From Trichinella spiralis (Eukaryota > Nematoda > Enoplea > Trichinellida > Trichinellidae): DNA of 64,000 nucleotides. Position numbers and translations under genes: made by a program. Below are positions 1 to 12,421 of the stretch, in pieces. The stretch is from positions 16,478,575 to 16,542,574 of the forward strand of contig CM012954.1 of NCBI GenBank assembly GCA_000181795.3, given 5' to 3'. Position 1 is the stretch's first letter, and the number at the start of each line of letters is the position of its first letter. Under the pieces are notes generated by a model. That model was not told where the DNA came from and did not search any database. It was given only the letters and a program-made list of their open reading frames with translations.

Positions 1-2849
1 TCTGCTTCGGTGGATGCTTCATCCCCGCTTTTTCAGTGCTTGCTCATCCTTGTTCAGTCACCGCACATCGTTAGCCTATAATTTCTTGAAATGTAACTCA
101 CCGATTGACCGCAACTGAATAAAGATATTACATAGCCACGTCAGCAGAACAAACTCAGAACTCTGCTACTGATAATGGCAGTGTTTAGAGGAAAGCTGAT
201 TTACATAATTAAAAAACAACCTTAACATATTGTTATTCAACCTGTTTGTTTGAATGCAACATATTAAAAAAAGAAATATCAAAAAATTAATTTTACAATG
301 AAAATTTCAATTTACGTGCAGCATGAAAATAAAAATGTTTCATTTTATCATTTACATATATGATTTTTGCAATTTTCCGTATGAAATTTATTTAAAAAAT
401 TTGAACTGATAAGAATGCCTACTGATACTCACCAGAGAGTGCAGTCAAAGTCTCACTGAACGTTGACTTTCACCAACCTCCTTGGTGAGCACAACTCATC
501 AGCGGTACCCAAAGTGACACATCAACCATCAGTGGAATACGAACATGCAGACGTCTCCACTGCCTATTGCTATAAAATATTTTTTGTATTTATAATTAAA
601 TATACAAACTATCATTGCCATTTATTTTTTTATTTTAAACATTATGTTTGTTTAGAATTTTATAATATTTTTATTCAAATACTTCCCATTTATATATATT
701 GAAATTCTTTACTTTCGTAATTGAAATGATTAATATCATAAAAGCACAGCTTTGTTTTTGATAAAACCTTTTTTATAAATAAAAGTGTGAAAATAATAAA
801 ACTACAATATCGAAATGCTTGAAAGGAAAATTTATATATACGTTGCTGACTAATGTATTGCTTTAAATTAATAAAATTATAAGAGAAAAATTTGCACAAA
901 AAGAAATTATTTTTGTCTCCATATTAGATCATATTTCGACTATATTATTAGATAATGTTACAAATACATTTTATTAAAATGCTATTCCATAGTTTCTTGC
1001 CTCAGTTTAACTCTTTTATTTCTCCTGATTGCACCACATGTCATGAAGAATATTAATCTGCAACAATTGAATTTCAATTAATTTATGCAAATTTTGAATA
1101 TCAAAAGAATAATTTACATTCAGTCGTATTTGTTTCAGAAATATCAAGTGATTTTGATTTTCAAAAAAATTTTATAAAATATAATACGGTTAAAGTAGTT
1201 ATATGTTAAATGAATAAGAGGCTCTAAGCAACGCTGATTTGCATAGTACACGCGTAGCCTTTTTGGTTAATTATTTACAAAATGATTATACAACGCTTTG
1301 AACGGCCTCAAACTAAAATCCAATTTGTCAATAAAGCAAACGAACTCGCATGCAAATTTTTATTTTATTCATTTCTCCTGATGAATAAGACTAGTAGTGG
1401 CACATTTTTCATTGCGCTTTATTTACTTAACTAATGCACTGTGTTTGTGGAGAAAATTCTGTTCCAGCCATGACAAACATAAAAGCAATTCGCATTGCGG
1501 AAACACAAATTTCATCTTCATTACAAAATATATTTTAATTATTAAAACTTAGATAAATACAAGAAATGAACTGCATAATCATTTTATATTAAATGCTGGC
1601 TTGTTGAAAGAAGTGAGAAAGAGTAATAATTTGAAGAAGTAATTCACACAGAGTGACAAATTGAACAATCAATAACAGTTATTTGAAAATTCAAAAATGA
1701 CCTTGACATTTAAAATCCAGTCAAAATATAAACTATCTGACAAAAAACGTCATAACAAAAACATTGTCTTAGCCAAAACACGCCTCCGCATGTCTTGGAA
1801 TTTCAAATTCAAAAATGACCTACAAAAATGGAACTAACTCACTGCAAAAAATCTAAAGTATATGGCTGCGCATTCTGACAAACAAAATTAACCAGAGCAA
1901 ATATCTCTGATGACGTTGAATAAAATATTAATATAAAATGATAATAAATAACTCTCGGAGTAGTACCGATTTCCCGCCAACCAAGTCGCCTACTTTTCCC
2001 ACGTAAATTTCATTCGTTATCGTGCAGCTAAAATTCAATGGTTGTCAGTCTGATGGGATTAGGTTGCCCAGAGAAAGATCTGCTTAACTCTTAATTGTCT
2101 TAGCTAACAAGACACGTCGGGGACAATCACTATGCAAATTCATGAAAAGTGTGCAACCTGTACTACGTGGGGATACCGTTCCTGGCGTCGTTGTGTTTTA
2201 CGTTGAATTATGAACAAAAATCGAAAATGAAATGCACAAAATCACAGATATTAATACGGATGGTTGTACGGTTTCCACGGGGAAAGAGTACTGATGAATT
2301 ATGACGCACGCTTCACGTACAACTATTTGAAAACAAGCCTGAAAGCAAGCAAATGACATTTGGATACAAAGTTGCATTATGCTGCATTTTAAAGATTATT
2401 AAACATAACAGCCATTTTCAATTAGAATATTAATTACACAACTGGAGCAAAGAGAGTGAGGTAATATGCACATAACAACAACAGATAGCACAACGTACCC
2501 TGTTCGACGTCATTAATATTACTAATTTCTACGAATTCATTGTTTAATTAACGTAGCAATCAGTTTTTGATATTTCGCTTTTGATAACAAAATGGAAATG
2601 ATGGCAGAAAATAAAAGTAAAAAACAGTTACAAAACAATAACATTTACTGGAAACGTCAGCATAATGAATGAATAGTTTTATGTAATGCCACGCACATGT
2701 AATGTGCAGTGATACGTCAGTGAAACGTGAGAACCTTTCAAATGTTTTATTTTAAGCAAACACAATACAATGTTCACACATACAATGATCGGCTATTATT
2801 AAAAGATAATTACACAGCGCACAAATACTGCAAATCAAAGGTTGAAAAT
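1..2849. other. Gene-poor AT-rich region
   Basis: I see no supportable gene. The stretch is AT-rich with frequent stops in all frames. A somewhat GC-richer patch at about 420-570 has donor-like sequence on the minus strand (reverse of CTCACC near 430), but none of its frames stays open through a credible exon. Confidence 0.5.
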
Positions 2850-4230
2850 TTAATACATCCTCCCTGGCTGGCAGTGGAGGAACTCCATTTACAATCTCGG
2901 CTTCAATTAACGTCTTCTTCTTTAGACGCCTAATTGCACACGTCTGATGGTTGTGTTCACGGCCTTCATCTTACCATCCTTGAATGGATTTGTCGTACTG
3001 CTCTCACTTTCTTCGGATTTTTCATCCACAGCGTGATGTTAGCGACGTTCCGAAGAAAACGATACTCGTTGAATCACACATCACGATGGCTTGCGAACCC
3101 ACAACCAACGTTTCCATTAGCTTCAAACCAACCACTTGCGGTAATTAAAAGGTAGGATCCGTACTCTGGATTTTTTTTAACAATAAATGTTTGCAGAAAG
3201 AAAACCATAATCCGGAACTGGTACGCAGCTAAAGCAGATCAGTAGTGGATAACAGCTGATTTTGCTAGAGACGAGTTTTGTTTTCATAATAGCAACCATT
3301 TTTTCAAACTGTTAATTGTATTCAGCTGTTTAAAAACGGCACAGCTATCCAGGTCCTTGCCTTAAAAAGCTTTCCAATTGCAAGTGACAGACGGTACTTT
3401 TTTGTCATGGTAAATAATCTGCAAAGTTCTTTCATCGCCGGTGCTTCGACTTTTCTTTCTCAATCTGATGGTAACATCTCAAATGTTCTTGATTTTCATA
3501 GAATTCTTTTTTTCACGTTGTGAGTTGAAGTTCCAGTTTTGTTGTATCGCAAGAAAAACGCCTCAGGCCACTTGAACGTTAACTGTACATTGTATGTGGT
3601 GTGATTCGTACGTTGCCTCTGAGATTCCTGGGAAATCCATTCTCACACGCTATGAAAATTATTCTACCAATTCTGTTTGCACAACAACATTCACATGGAG
3701 GTTCACACCTTGTAGGAGTCTTGCAAAGTAGCTATCGTTTTAGCTGGAACACTCCTTAACCCGAACGGCATGACTTTAAATTAGTACAACCCGAATTAAG
3801 TCAGAGACAACGTCAGCCTCGTTGAACTTGGTTGTAGCTTTCACCAAAGCCAGTTACATTCAGAACTGGGACATATATAGTCAGTAGTTTTGTCTGCAAC
3901 GCATCAGACTCCGCTATCGTGTCGTCTAGCTTGTCGAACACTCTGCTGTTGTATCGCTGGTTCCTTCTAGTTAAGCGTCACCAGAAACCACTGGCAACTT
4001 GGAATACCGTTAATTCTGAGGAATATTTCAAACGCTTTTAGCCGGGATCACGTTCGGTGCTTGATGTAAATAACGCTGGTTGATGCCAATATAGAGCAGG
4101 AAGATCGCTTCTCAAACAGGCCCGCAATTACAACGCGCCTCTCGCTCGGTGACGCAATTCGATTCGTTAATCTTGACCAGTGCTTCTGGAGGGTCTTCTT
4201 CTTCAGCTTCTCGATGAAACATTAGTGATA
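2850..4230 (-). mobile_element. Decayed Gypsy-type (Metaviridae) LTR retroelement fossil
   Basis: On the minus strand, short blocks resemble the reverse transcriptase of Gypsy-type elements: one block near 3.75 kb resembles the conserved PFGL...P motif region, and a second near 3.05-3.1 kb resembles the segment that follows the RT palm. Their order matches the family. The local base composition is more GC-rich than the flanks. The element is clearly broken (many breaks, probably well over ten). I see no LTR pair, no intact gag and no intact integrase, so this is an old internal remnant. The ends are approximate. The family is inferred from remembered RT motifs, not from a search. Confidence 0.45.
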
Positions 4231-5458
4231 CACTATTTAGTATCAATCTAGCACAAATACCAGTAACACACGCACACAGCCTGTGCTACTCGCAAATCAA
4301 CCTCTATCCATTCATATGTGAACACATCTATTTACATCCACGTACATACCGACTGCATAATGATTTTCAGGTGCCATAAAATATACGGTACTTTTTTATA
4401 ATTGCAATTACATTTCATTTAGTTGTAACTTCCCGAAATAGAATGGTGTTTTTAGGATTATAAACAAAGAAAGAAAAGAAAAGAAAAAATAACAAACAGT
4501 ACACCCCAGCATGATGACCAAATCCTTTTCCACCAGCTACCACCAAATATAAATTATTTATAGCAGAAGAATACTGTATGTTTTGACTCATAGGTTCCTA
4601 TTGGAGTTATACATTTTACTATTATACAACAGCAAAATTTTAAAGTGGTTTATTTATTACTAAAAGACAAAAATTAAAGCAAAATAAACGAAAAAGCAGA
4701 ATTTTTTTCAGTGTTTTTCTAACTTGTGAGAGAAAATTTTTTCAAAATGAAAACTGCCTTTTAAATTGGCTTCTACCGATTCTTAGCAACGATATTTTTG
4801 CCATCCGATCAAACTGTTGATGATTGTTTTACCAGGCAATTGAGTTTTTTACAATTGTAAAAAAACCACTTCATTTCTCATTCAGTTGAAATTCTTGTTT
4901 TATTCTTTATTTTAAAAAAGCTTGTTTTTCAATTAAAATTACAGTAAATGGTGAAGTTGATTTTATCAGTACTTTGAAAGAACTATTCGTGAAGCAAGTT
5001 CGCGAACGCAATAATTAACAATTATAAATCGAAGATATATTAATTTCCAAGAGCAGCATAATTCATTTACAAATCAAATGAAAAGTTGTGAAGCAATTAT
5101 TTTTACAGCTCATTTCACTTTTGCACTTATTCAATGCGTGGGAAGTTCTGAATTGAAATTAATTTTTACACAAGTGGTAGGTGAAAAGTTCATATGAAAA
5201 AAAATCTGATCTTTCACTAATTATCGCATTATGCATTATTTTATTGCGAATAATGAATGTCATTCTTTGCCAGTATCAATTTATAATTTTGTTCATTATA
5301 GAATTGAATATGATTGAGTGAATTATTTAAAATTTTGAAAATTTATGTATTTAAGGTTTTTCTTTTTCTAATCTATACATGAAAAAAAATACATAATTAA
5401 TGATTTCAAATGCTTGCTTTGTTGATAATATATTATCAAACAACGAACCAATGTTCAG
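4231..5458. other. AT-rich intergenic; probably hides acid phosphatase exon 1
   Basis: No open coding segment is supportable. The acid phosphatase gene that follows lacks its signal-peptide exon, because its frame meets a stop about 30 nt upstream of the acceptor at 5458. The missing first exon should therefore lie here, but I could not identify it. Confidence 0.4.
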
Positions 5459-6976
5459 CTTTACCGCCACGGTGAACGTACCCCACTCAGCACTTACCCG
5501 AATGATCCGTATAAAGAAGACGCCTGGCCAAATGGATTCAAACAATTGACAGTGGTGAGTGAATTTCATTTAAATAATTTTTTAATGATAAAAAGTAAAA
5601 AATGAAAAAACTCGCATTTTTCAAGGAAGGTTGTCGCCAGCAGTACGAACTTGGAAACTTTCTACGTAGAAAATATTCAAAATTGCTTTCAAAATCGTAC
5701 AAATCGCACGAAGTATGAAATTATAATTATTATTATTATTATTATTAATTAGTTTTTTCTTTTCAATTTTAAATTTCCCCCGTTTGAGATTTATGTACGC
5801 TCAACGAACACCAGCAGGACGTTGGCAAGCGCTGCTTGCAATTTGGCCGGCCTATATCGAAACTTTCAACCAGAACCAAATCCCATTCACACAGTACCAG
5901 AAGAAGAGGATTTTGTAGTCAACATATCGATTATACATTGATGAATGAATTGCAAAGAAAAAATAATCTGCTTTATTTAAGCTTCTCAGAACAGGCTTAC
6001 CATGTCCTGGTTATGATTTGGCGTTTAAGAAAGATTCACGAAAAGTGTTCTCGAAAATTGACAAAGCTAATGAAGATTTTTTCAAATTTGTCTCAAAAAT
6101 GTCCGGCATTCGCGATGCTAGTACAAAAAACATAGGAAGGCTGGTTGGTGCTTTGGAACGTGAAATTAGAAACAACTTCATCATGCCGGATTGGATTTTC
6201 GCAGTTTGGTGGGATCCAACGATGGGCAAGTATCGAACAGTCTACGAGATGTTGTACGACATCAATTCTGTCCGACAATTGACCAAATTCAACTCGAAGA
6301 AAAAAGCCCGTTATCAGTCAGGTAAATAAATTAATAAATTATTTCATGATCAATTTTCAAATGAAAATTTCAACTTTCAAATAATAATAATGAAACTTTG
6401 TTCTTGAAAATGTTGATTAATTATGAATTTTTTCAATCAGTATAATAATTATCATCAAATTGAATGGATTTTTTAAAAAATAATTGATTAATTATTCTTT
6501 TTTAATTCATTATCACGCATGAATTTTATTAGGTTTCCTCATTGGAACATTGATGAAAAATATGAAGAGAAAAGTGGACAATTTTAAAAAAGAATCCAAA
6601 AAAATGAACATGTACTCAACGGTAAGTGTTGCTTCTTCGACATGATATAGTCGGTTGTAGCTGGGGTCATTTTCCTTTAATTATTCGTTTAATTTAGCAC
6701 GACGGCACTGTGATGAGTTTAATGTACGCTTTGGGAATTGGAAACGACATCAATCCGCCAGTTGGATCTTGCATCATGTTTGATTTGTACAAAAATTCCC
6801 ACACTGATCGTTTCTACGTGGAAATTCAATTCAGAAATGATACCAAAGAACGGCCAATTTCGTTGATCTTACCAAAATGTATGCTTAAATTGTGTCCATT
6901 GGAAAAAGTTTACAAAATTTTCCAAAAAATATCCTTCGATCACGTATCTGAACGAAATGAATTTTGTTCGAAATGA
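5459..6976 (+). CDS. Histidine acid phosphatase (lysosomal/prostatic type), first exon not found
   Basis: Six coding exons splice in frame: 5459-5554, 5626-5712, 5789-5914, 5982-6321, 6533-6621 and 6698-6976. The first begins [16 protein letters not shown], carrying the catalytic RHGxRxP motif. Exon 3 has the family block [20 protein letters not shown] and the last exon opens with the proton-donor HD motif (STHDGT). The length and order match secreted or lysosomal histidine acid phosphatases, which hydrolyse phosphomonoesters at acid pH. The intron 5915-5981 is short and its donor (GTAGTC) is weak; I chose it because it alone restores the frame into the LPCPGYD block. The signal-peptide exon upstream of 5459 is missing from this model. 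An AATAAA signal lies at about 6977, almost touching the stop codon. Family assignment is firm; the exact ortholog is not. Confidence 0.85.
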
Positions 6977-7554
6977 AATAAACATTCGTATTTAGAAGTT
7001 TGTTTGACGTTTTTCGTTAAAAGACATCAGATGTGGTGCAGTTTTTGAAATTTAATCGTAATTCATTTTGACAATAATCGCCTTAAATTGCCCAAAATTT
7101 GGGTTATAAGAAATATTATTTCCCCACATAAAATTTAACCAGTTTTCTGCAAATTTTCTTGAGAAAATAACAAACAACATTTATTTAGTAGCGAAAAGAA
7201 AAAGAAACAGTTCATTTCACTAATCAAAGTAAACTTTACAAATAAATCCTTTTAAAATTGTATAAAAGTGTAAATTGATGATGTTCGTATGCTTTAGTGA
7301 TTTCAATAATTTCAATAGTTTGAATAGATTGAAAAAGTAAATATAAAATTATGAGCGCGAAAATCCTACACGGATCACAGACGATACCTAGATACATACA
7401 AACATACCTACATGCATGCACCCATGTTGTGTGGGAAATGGAAAAAAAATGAACGCTCTTCGACTGTTTTAGCCCTATGGCGTGTCTTTAATTTATAATA
7501 TAATCATTTTGATTGAAAATTTTAGACAACTGAAGGCAACGCAAGTAGATCGCC

Positions 7555-7560
7555 TATAAA
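7555..7560 (+). promoter_or_regulatory. TATA box of the His/Tyr-rich peptide gene
   Basis: The sequence TATAAA lies 48 nt upstream of the ATG at 7608. This spacing allows a short 5' leader and suits a highly expressed tissue-specific gene. The assignment rests on position and motif only. Confidence 0.5.
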
Positions 7561-7607
7561 GTGCTCATTTCGTGCTCCCACTGACAGCAGTTGAAGGAAA
7601 TTTAAAA

Positions 7608-8131
7608 ATGAAAGCTACACTATTTTTGATTCTGCTTTTCATCACTGTTGCAATTGCTGATTTTCAAATGGAATCAGCTCAAGAAGGTAAATCCAAACCT
7701 GTAGCTGAACATTTATTTGATCGTATGATACATTTAAAATGCAGATAAACTCTTACGGCGTGTTGTACGGCATTACCATTACGGTCACTACCATCATCAC
7801 GGCTATCATCATTATCATCGTCCTTATTATCACCACCACGGATTCATAGGTCCACATTGTACGTATAAAATTTTTTTAAATAAATATTTAGTAATAACAG
7901 AAATTATTTATTTTTTTATTCAAATTGTGAAACATTTCTAAGATCTATTATTATTATTATTTAATTTTTTTACATTTTACATCTCTACTGACATAATATC
8001 TATACTAATAACAATATTAATAGTAAAATTTCAATTACTTATTTATTTATATTGTACTGTGTTTAATTTATTTAGATCACTCCTACCATCGTCCTTATTA
8101 TCGACCTTATCATCGTCGATACTGGGGATAA
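7608..8131 (+). CDS. Small secreted histidine/tyrosine-rich peptide (82 aa), three exons
   Basis: Exons 7608-7686, 7745-7858 and 8076-8131 join in frame through GT..AG introns (phases 1 and 1). The product starts with a clear signal peptide, MKATLFLILLFITVAIA, followed by a short acidic stretch (DFQMESAQED). A basic joint (KLLRRVVR) that could be a dibasic cleavage site comes next, and then a tail made almost entirely of His, Tyr, Arg, Pro and Gly in units such as HHYHRPYYHHH and YHRPYYRPYHRRYWG. Two exons share the HRPYY core. TATAAA stands upstream and AATAAA follows at 8221. I do not recognise a family. Composition recalls metal-binding or antimicrobial His-rich peptides and cuticle or eggshell cross-linking proteins, but that is analogy only. 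No single exon is long enough to stand out by itself. Confidence 0.75.
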
Positions 8132-9017
8132 TTGATATTATACCAAAGTGGATTGTTTATTCATATTATTCAAGTTAAGTAAAATGCCACTTTATAATTT
8201 AGTACAATTTCAAATATGCAAATAAATTCAAATATACAAAAATCACTAATGACTGTGCCAATAATTATCACTTGAAAAATGTCAATAAACTGCAGTAAAA
8301 ACAAAACAAAATATTTCAATAAAAAATGTTAATAATCAAATTTACATTATATATATAATTCATGCAAAAACGAGTCCATATTCTGTTTTGATATGTGCAA
8401 ATTAGATTAACTTCGATGTACAAAACAGAAAAACATACATTTTAGTACAAGGTGATTCAGTGAAAATAAACAAATCTAGTGCTTCATTTTCTTGACAAAT
8501 AAAAGTGACACAATGACAATATTATTTTCAACAACTTAATTGCCCATGCAACTTTCAATCAAATTCAAGCATCGCTTAATGAATGTGCTGAACTTTATAT
8601 TTTAATATTTATGACAAAAATTCAAAATAAAATAATAACAACAAAGCCAAATAATACAAGTGCATGATAAATATTAATTGAAAATCGTATGTATTTTTGT
8701 GTAGAAGCTGATTATTTTTTCATGCACGTTCATGCAACTTCATCAATAGAAATGAAAGTGAAATAGATAAATATACAAATTTTCTTCTCATAATCTGTTA
8801 ACTATTCAAGCAATTACTCCCCTCCCCTCCCCAAATAGATGATTGATTATTTTTTTATTACGAGTTGTTCAAATAATATTAAAAAAACATTTTACTCGGA
8901 TAAAAATAATTAAGAATAAAAAAACATCCCCAAAAAACATACAAGGTAGGTAAATTGAACACCAGAGGCCATGCAGAGGCAAAAAGTGGAAGAAGATGTG
9001 TGGTGAAAGTTGGAATT
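8132..9017. other. Intergenic, 3' flank of two convergent genes
   Basis: This holds the polyadenylation signal of the His/Tyr-rich gene (AATAAA at 8221) and the presumed 3' region of the receptor gene on the minus strand. Nothing else is supportable. Confidence 0.5.
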
Positions 9018-10156
9018 TTAGCCAATATAAATACCTTTGGATTTATCACTGATTGTGAAGAGGCGATTGAGCGGCTTTACCCGAAGTAGAAACGATTTCG
9101 CTTGGCCCGTTAAGTCCGGATGTACGCAGATGTAGAAGAGACAGGTGATTGGAAAGAAGCAGTGCTGCAAAATGCGTCCCCAATAAAATGTGTACAAATA
9201 TCTCGAATTCACCTTCCAGCACAACAGGATGGTCGGTATCAGCTGCAAAAAGACAGTGCAGAGGATGAAGCCGCTCAAGCTGCGCAGTGTGGACCGTTGG
9301 TGGGATCGTTGGAAGCTTTTCAAACCGGAGTTCACTTTCAAATTCCTCGCGCGAACAAACGCCATGTATGCGAACAAGGAGAACAAAGCGCTCATAAACC
9401 AGAAACAAATACGCAAAATTGTCAGTATCAAAAAACATCTCGGTGTGATGACTTCGATGAAAAAACACTTGGAGCGGATTTTGTGATTCGAGTCTTGCTG
9501 AAGCGAACAAATCAGATATACGACCAACTGCATCCCGGCCAAAAGGCAGACAAGCGACAACAGTCTGCATGTTGATTTGTAAGAGAAAAGACGATCGTAC
9601 AGTCTGCCAGCAGAGAAGAACAACCACCGTTCAAAGGACAACAGCAGAACCACCATTGTGGTGGCGTCGATGCCGAATGTCTGAGGGATGAAGTAAAAAT
9701 TCAACACGATACACTTCCAAGCTTCTGTCATGGAAGAAGCCCCAGTGGAGACGTCGAAATAGCGACGCAGAAGTGAAAATGCTGATCCGAAAGCGAAGCA
9801 TATGCTAGCGAAAGAAAATCCTAGAAAATTTTTTCAAAATTTCACTTCAACATACAATCAGAAGTACAAGTGAAGCAAATTTTGTATTATTTTTACAAAA
9901 TATTCGAGCTCACTGTAGTTCGGATGATTGAATTCAAGTAGAAATAAAAATCCACAATAAAATTACCTTTTAATAAAACAAGATCAGCTCGTCGTCCGTT
10001 ACGTTTGTAAATAAAGTGAAGCATCAGTGCGCTCAAGATGACCGTGATTATGCTGTTGACAATGCCAAAGATTAGCATAAAGTCCGCGTAAGCGTAGTTG
10101 ACTTCAGCAGATTGTGCTGCAGAAATTTCTTTCTTGTTGAACGTTTCGTTGGACAT
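9018..10156 (-). CDS. Seven-TM receptor 1 of a three-gene GPCR cluster
   Basis: Two exons on the minus strand: 10156-9967 (from ATG) and 9820-9018 (to TAA), giving 330 aa with a phase-1 intron. The N terminus is short with a glycosylation site (MSNETF). TM1 ends in YKRNGRRADLVLLKG, where the intron falls. TM3 starts after a conserved Cys (AWKC) and ends in SFERWLFF in place of DRY. ECL2 has candidate disulphide cysteines (CFF...PRC). TM7 runs into YICVHPDL instead of NPxxY. The tail ends KSKGIYIG. Family: rhodopsin-like nematode-type GPCR, probably a chemosensory or peptide receptor; the ligand is unknown. The two neighbouring receptors share the intron site, the HPD motif and the Y-I-G end, so all three arose by local duplication. 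Confidence 0.8.
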
Positions 10157-12421
10157 TGCTCTTGCTTATGAATCAGTGCAAATCTGAAAAATCAACTATC
10201 CGAACGTTTCATTACCCCCAGAACACTGTAAATAGCTGATTAAGCTGATTATTCAAGAACAATACGCCTAATGCTAGCCAGCAGTGATGAATTGATTTAA
10301 AGGCCCTTTATGTAGCATTATTATGAAAAAAGTTGGTGAATATTTATTAAGAGACACTATACACTGAACAAACGTCTTCCCATTAACAAGCAAGTTTAAT
10401 AAGAGCTGCAAGTGCCAAGTGAACGATGTTACTTTTATACAAGTTCTAAGAAAAATTTCCAACTTTGGATTAAATTAAAATAATTATTTTTCACTTAACA
10501 CGTGCCTGCTGCAATTTTCCAACATTTCTGAAAGTAAATCATCAATTATTGCATTATTGTTATACAATGAAATGAAGTATTATTCTGTATTTATAAAATT
10601 CTGTTGCAGACTTTAGTTCAGTAATTTATTCATTACTGTTTTTCACTTAAATGTTCGTAGAAATGTTTTCCTTAAATTTTCATTATTATTAAAAGTTTAA
10701 ATCTGCTGCTATACTGATGTGGAATACATCAAAAATAGAAATTTTACCTGAAAATAGAATAAAATAATTCTTTGGAATAAAATACCATGCAAGAGAAATT
10801 AACAATTAGAACAAATAAATTCAAATAAGTTTTGTGATGCAGTACCTAGTTACATCTTGTGATCTGATGTTAAAAAAATAATACATATATACATACATAC
10901 ATACATACATGCATAAATCCGCGAATAAGTTATTTTTATTCACCAATAACTAACTAGCAATAGTAAGTCTTCTACGGACACTTCCTTACCAATAACTTAG
11001 GTTTCTCGAGAGAGATTTGCACAGTATATAATTTGCACTTATTTTCCGAAACGCCATTAACATTCATTGTAAATGAATTAATTATTGAACTTTCAAAAGT
11101 ACAATTAAAATTCTGAACAAGTTTTACTTTTTATTTTTAATACATCTGAAACTCATTTGTTAACATTTATGAAATTACTATTATTATTATTATTATTATT
11201 GTTGTTGTTATTATAAGAAAAGATGAAGGCTTTGATTGTAAAAATGAAAAAAAAATAATTTGTATCTATGATACAATGATCAAATTGCAATTCAAAATTT
11301 TTATATAATTTGAAAATATTGCCTACATCACAGAAAAATTGATTACAAAAAGTGAAATATAAAATGAAATTAAAAAACATTCGCTTCATAATTTATAATT
11401 ATAAATTGAAATGAAGAAAATTTGAATTGAAATGAATTAAATCATAAAGTGATATTAAAATGAAATAAGAAATAAATAAATAAAAGTCGCCTTTCAAAAT
11501 GAAGAGGGGATTTATTGAAATACAAAGACATTTTGTTTTTTTTTGATTTCACACACATGCAGATAAATATGAGGAAATAATTTCAAAGCAAACTTTCAAA
11601 GGTTTCAGTAGGCTTCTTTTTGAAAAGTACGTTAAATGTAATGAAAAAACTGAAAACTTCAAAACCTATTGAATTATTATTTCAGATGTTACTGTATATA
11701 TGCATGTATGTATACATGTATTAGCAATCATAAGATAATTAATTATTAAGTTGCTTAAGAAATGATGAAAAAAAATTTCAAAGCTAAAATTATTGATCCT
11801 GTTCATAGAATAATTTCAATTGAAACTGTTCTCAAAAATAATTATTCAAAATGGAGAAATTTTCATTTCAGCAAAAGCAAATCTTTGAAGCGTTTAAACA
11901 TTTCAAATGCAATTTGATAAGCAAAGGCAAGCGAAGAAAAAAGCGATTTTACAAAAAATGAACAATCAACTTGAAAAAGCGTTGAATTCACACAAATTGG
12001 CAAATCCAAGCAACATCTGACGGACCGTTATCAATTGCTAATAAAATTTTCAAATTTCAATAAAAAATCAAATAAATAAATAATTTTACAGTAAACAAAG
12101 AAGAATGAATATTATTAAATGAACCGTTCGATTATCGGAAACCGTTTGGATGGAATATTGTGAAACTTAAGGTTGGTTGAATTGCATTTATTTAGTATGT
12201 ATAAACTGAAAAAACAGACAACAGTAAAATTCATATACATGATTATAGTAATGTACAGTGTAAATTGTGATTTTACTTTGTGAAATCTTTGAAATAATTT
12301 GGTAAGAATAATTTGGTAAGAAAAATAATTGGATGAGATTCAATTTTCATATATTAGAATCAAAGTCGAAAGAAAGATGATCATTCTTACCTTGCAAGCA
12401 GAATTGTTTCTGCTGACGTGC
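10157..12421. other. AT-rich intergenic with microsatellites
   Basis: No gene seen. It contains an (ATAC)n-like run near 10,880-10,910 and an (ATT)n/(GTT)n run near 11,178-11,215. The part just above 10,156 is presumably the promoter of receptor 1. Confidence 0.5.
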
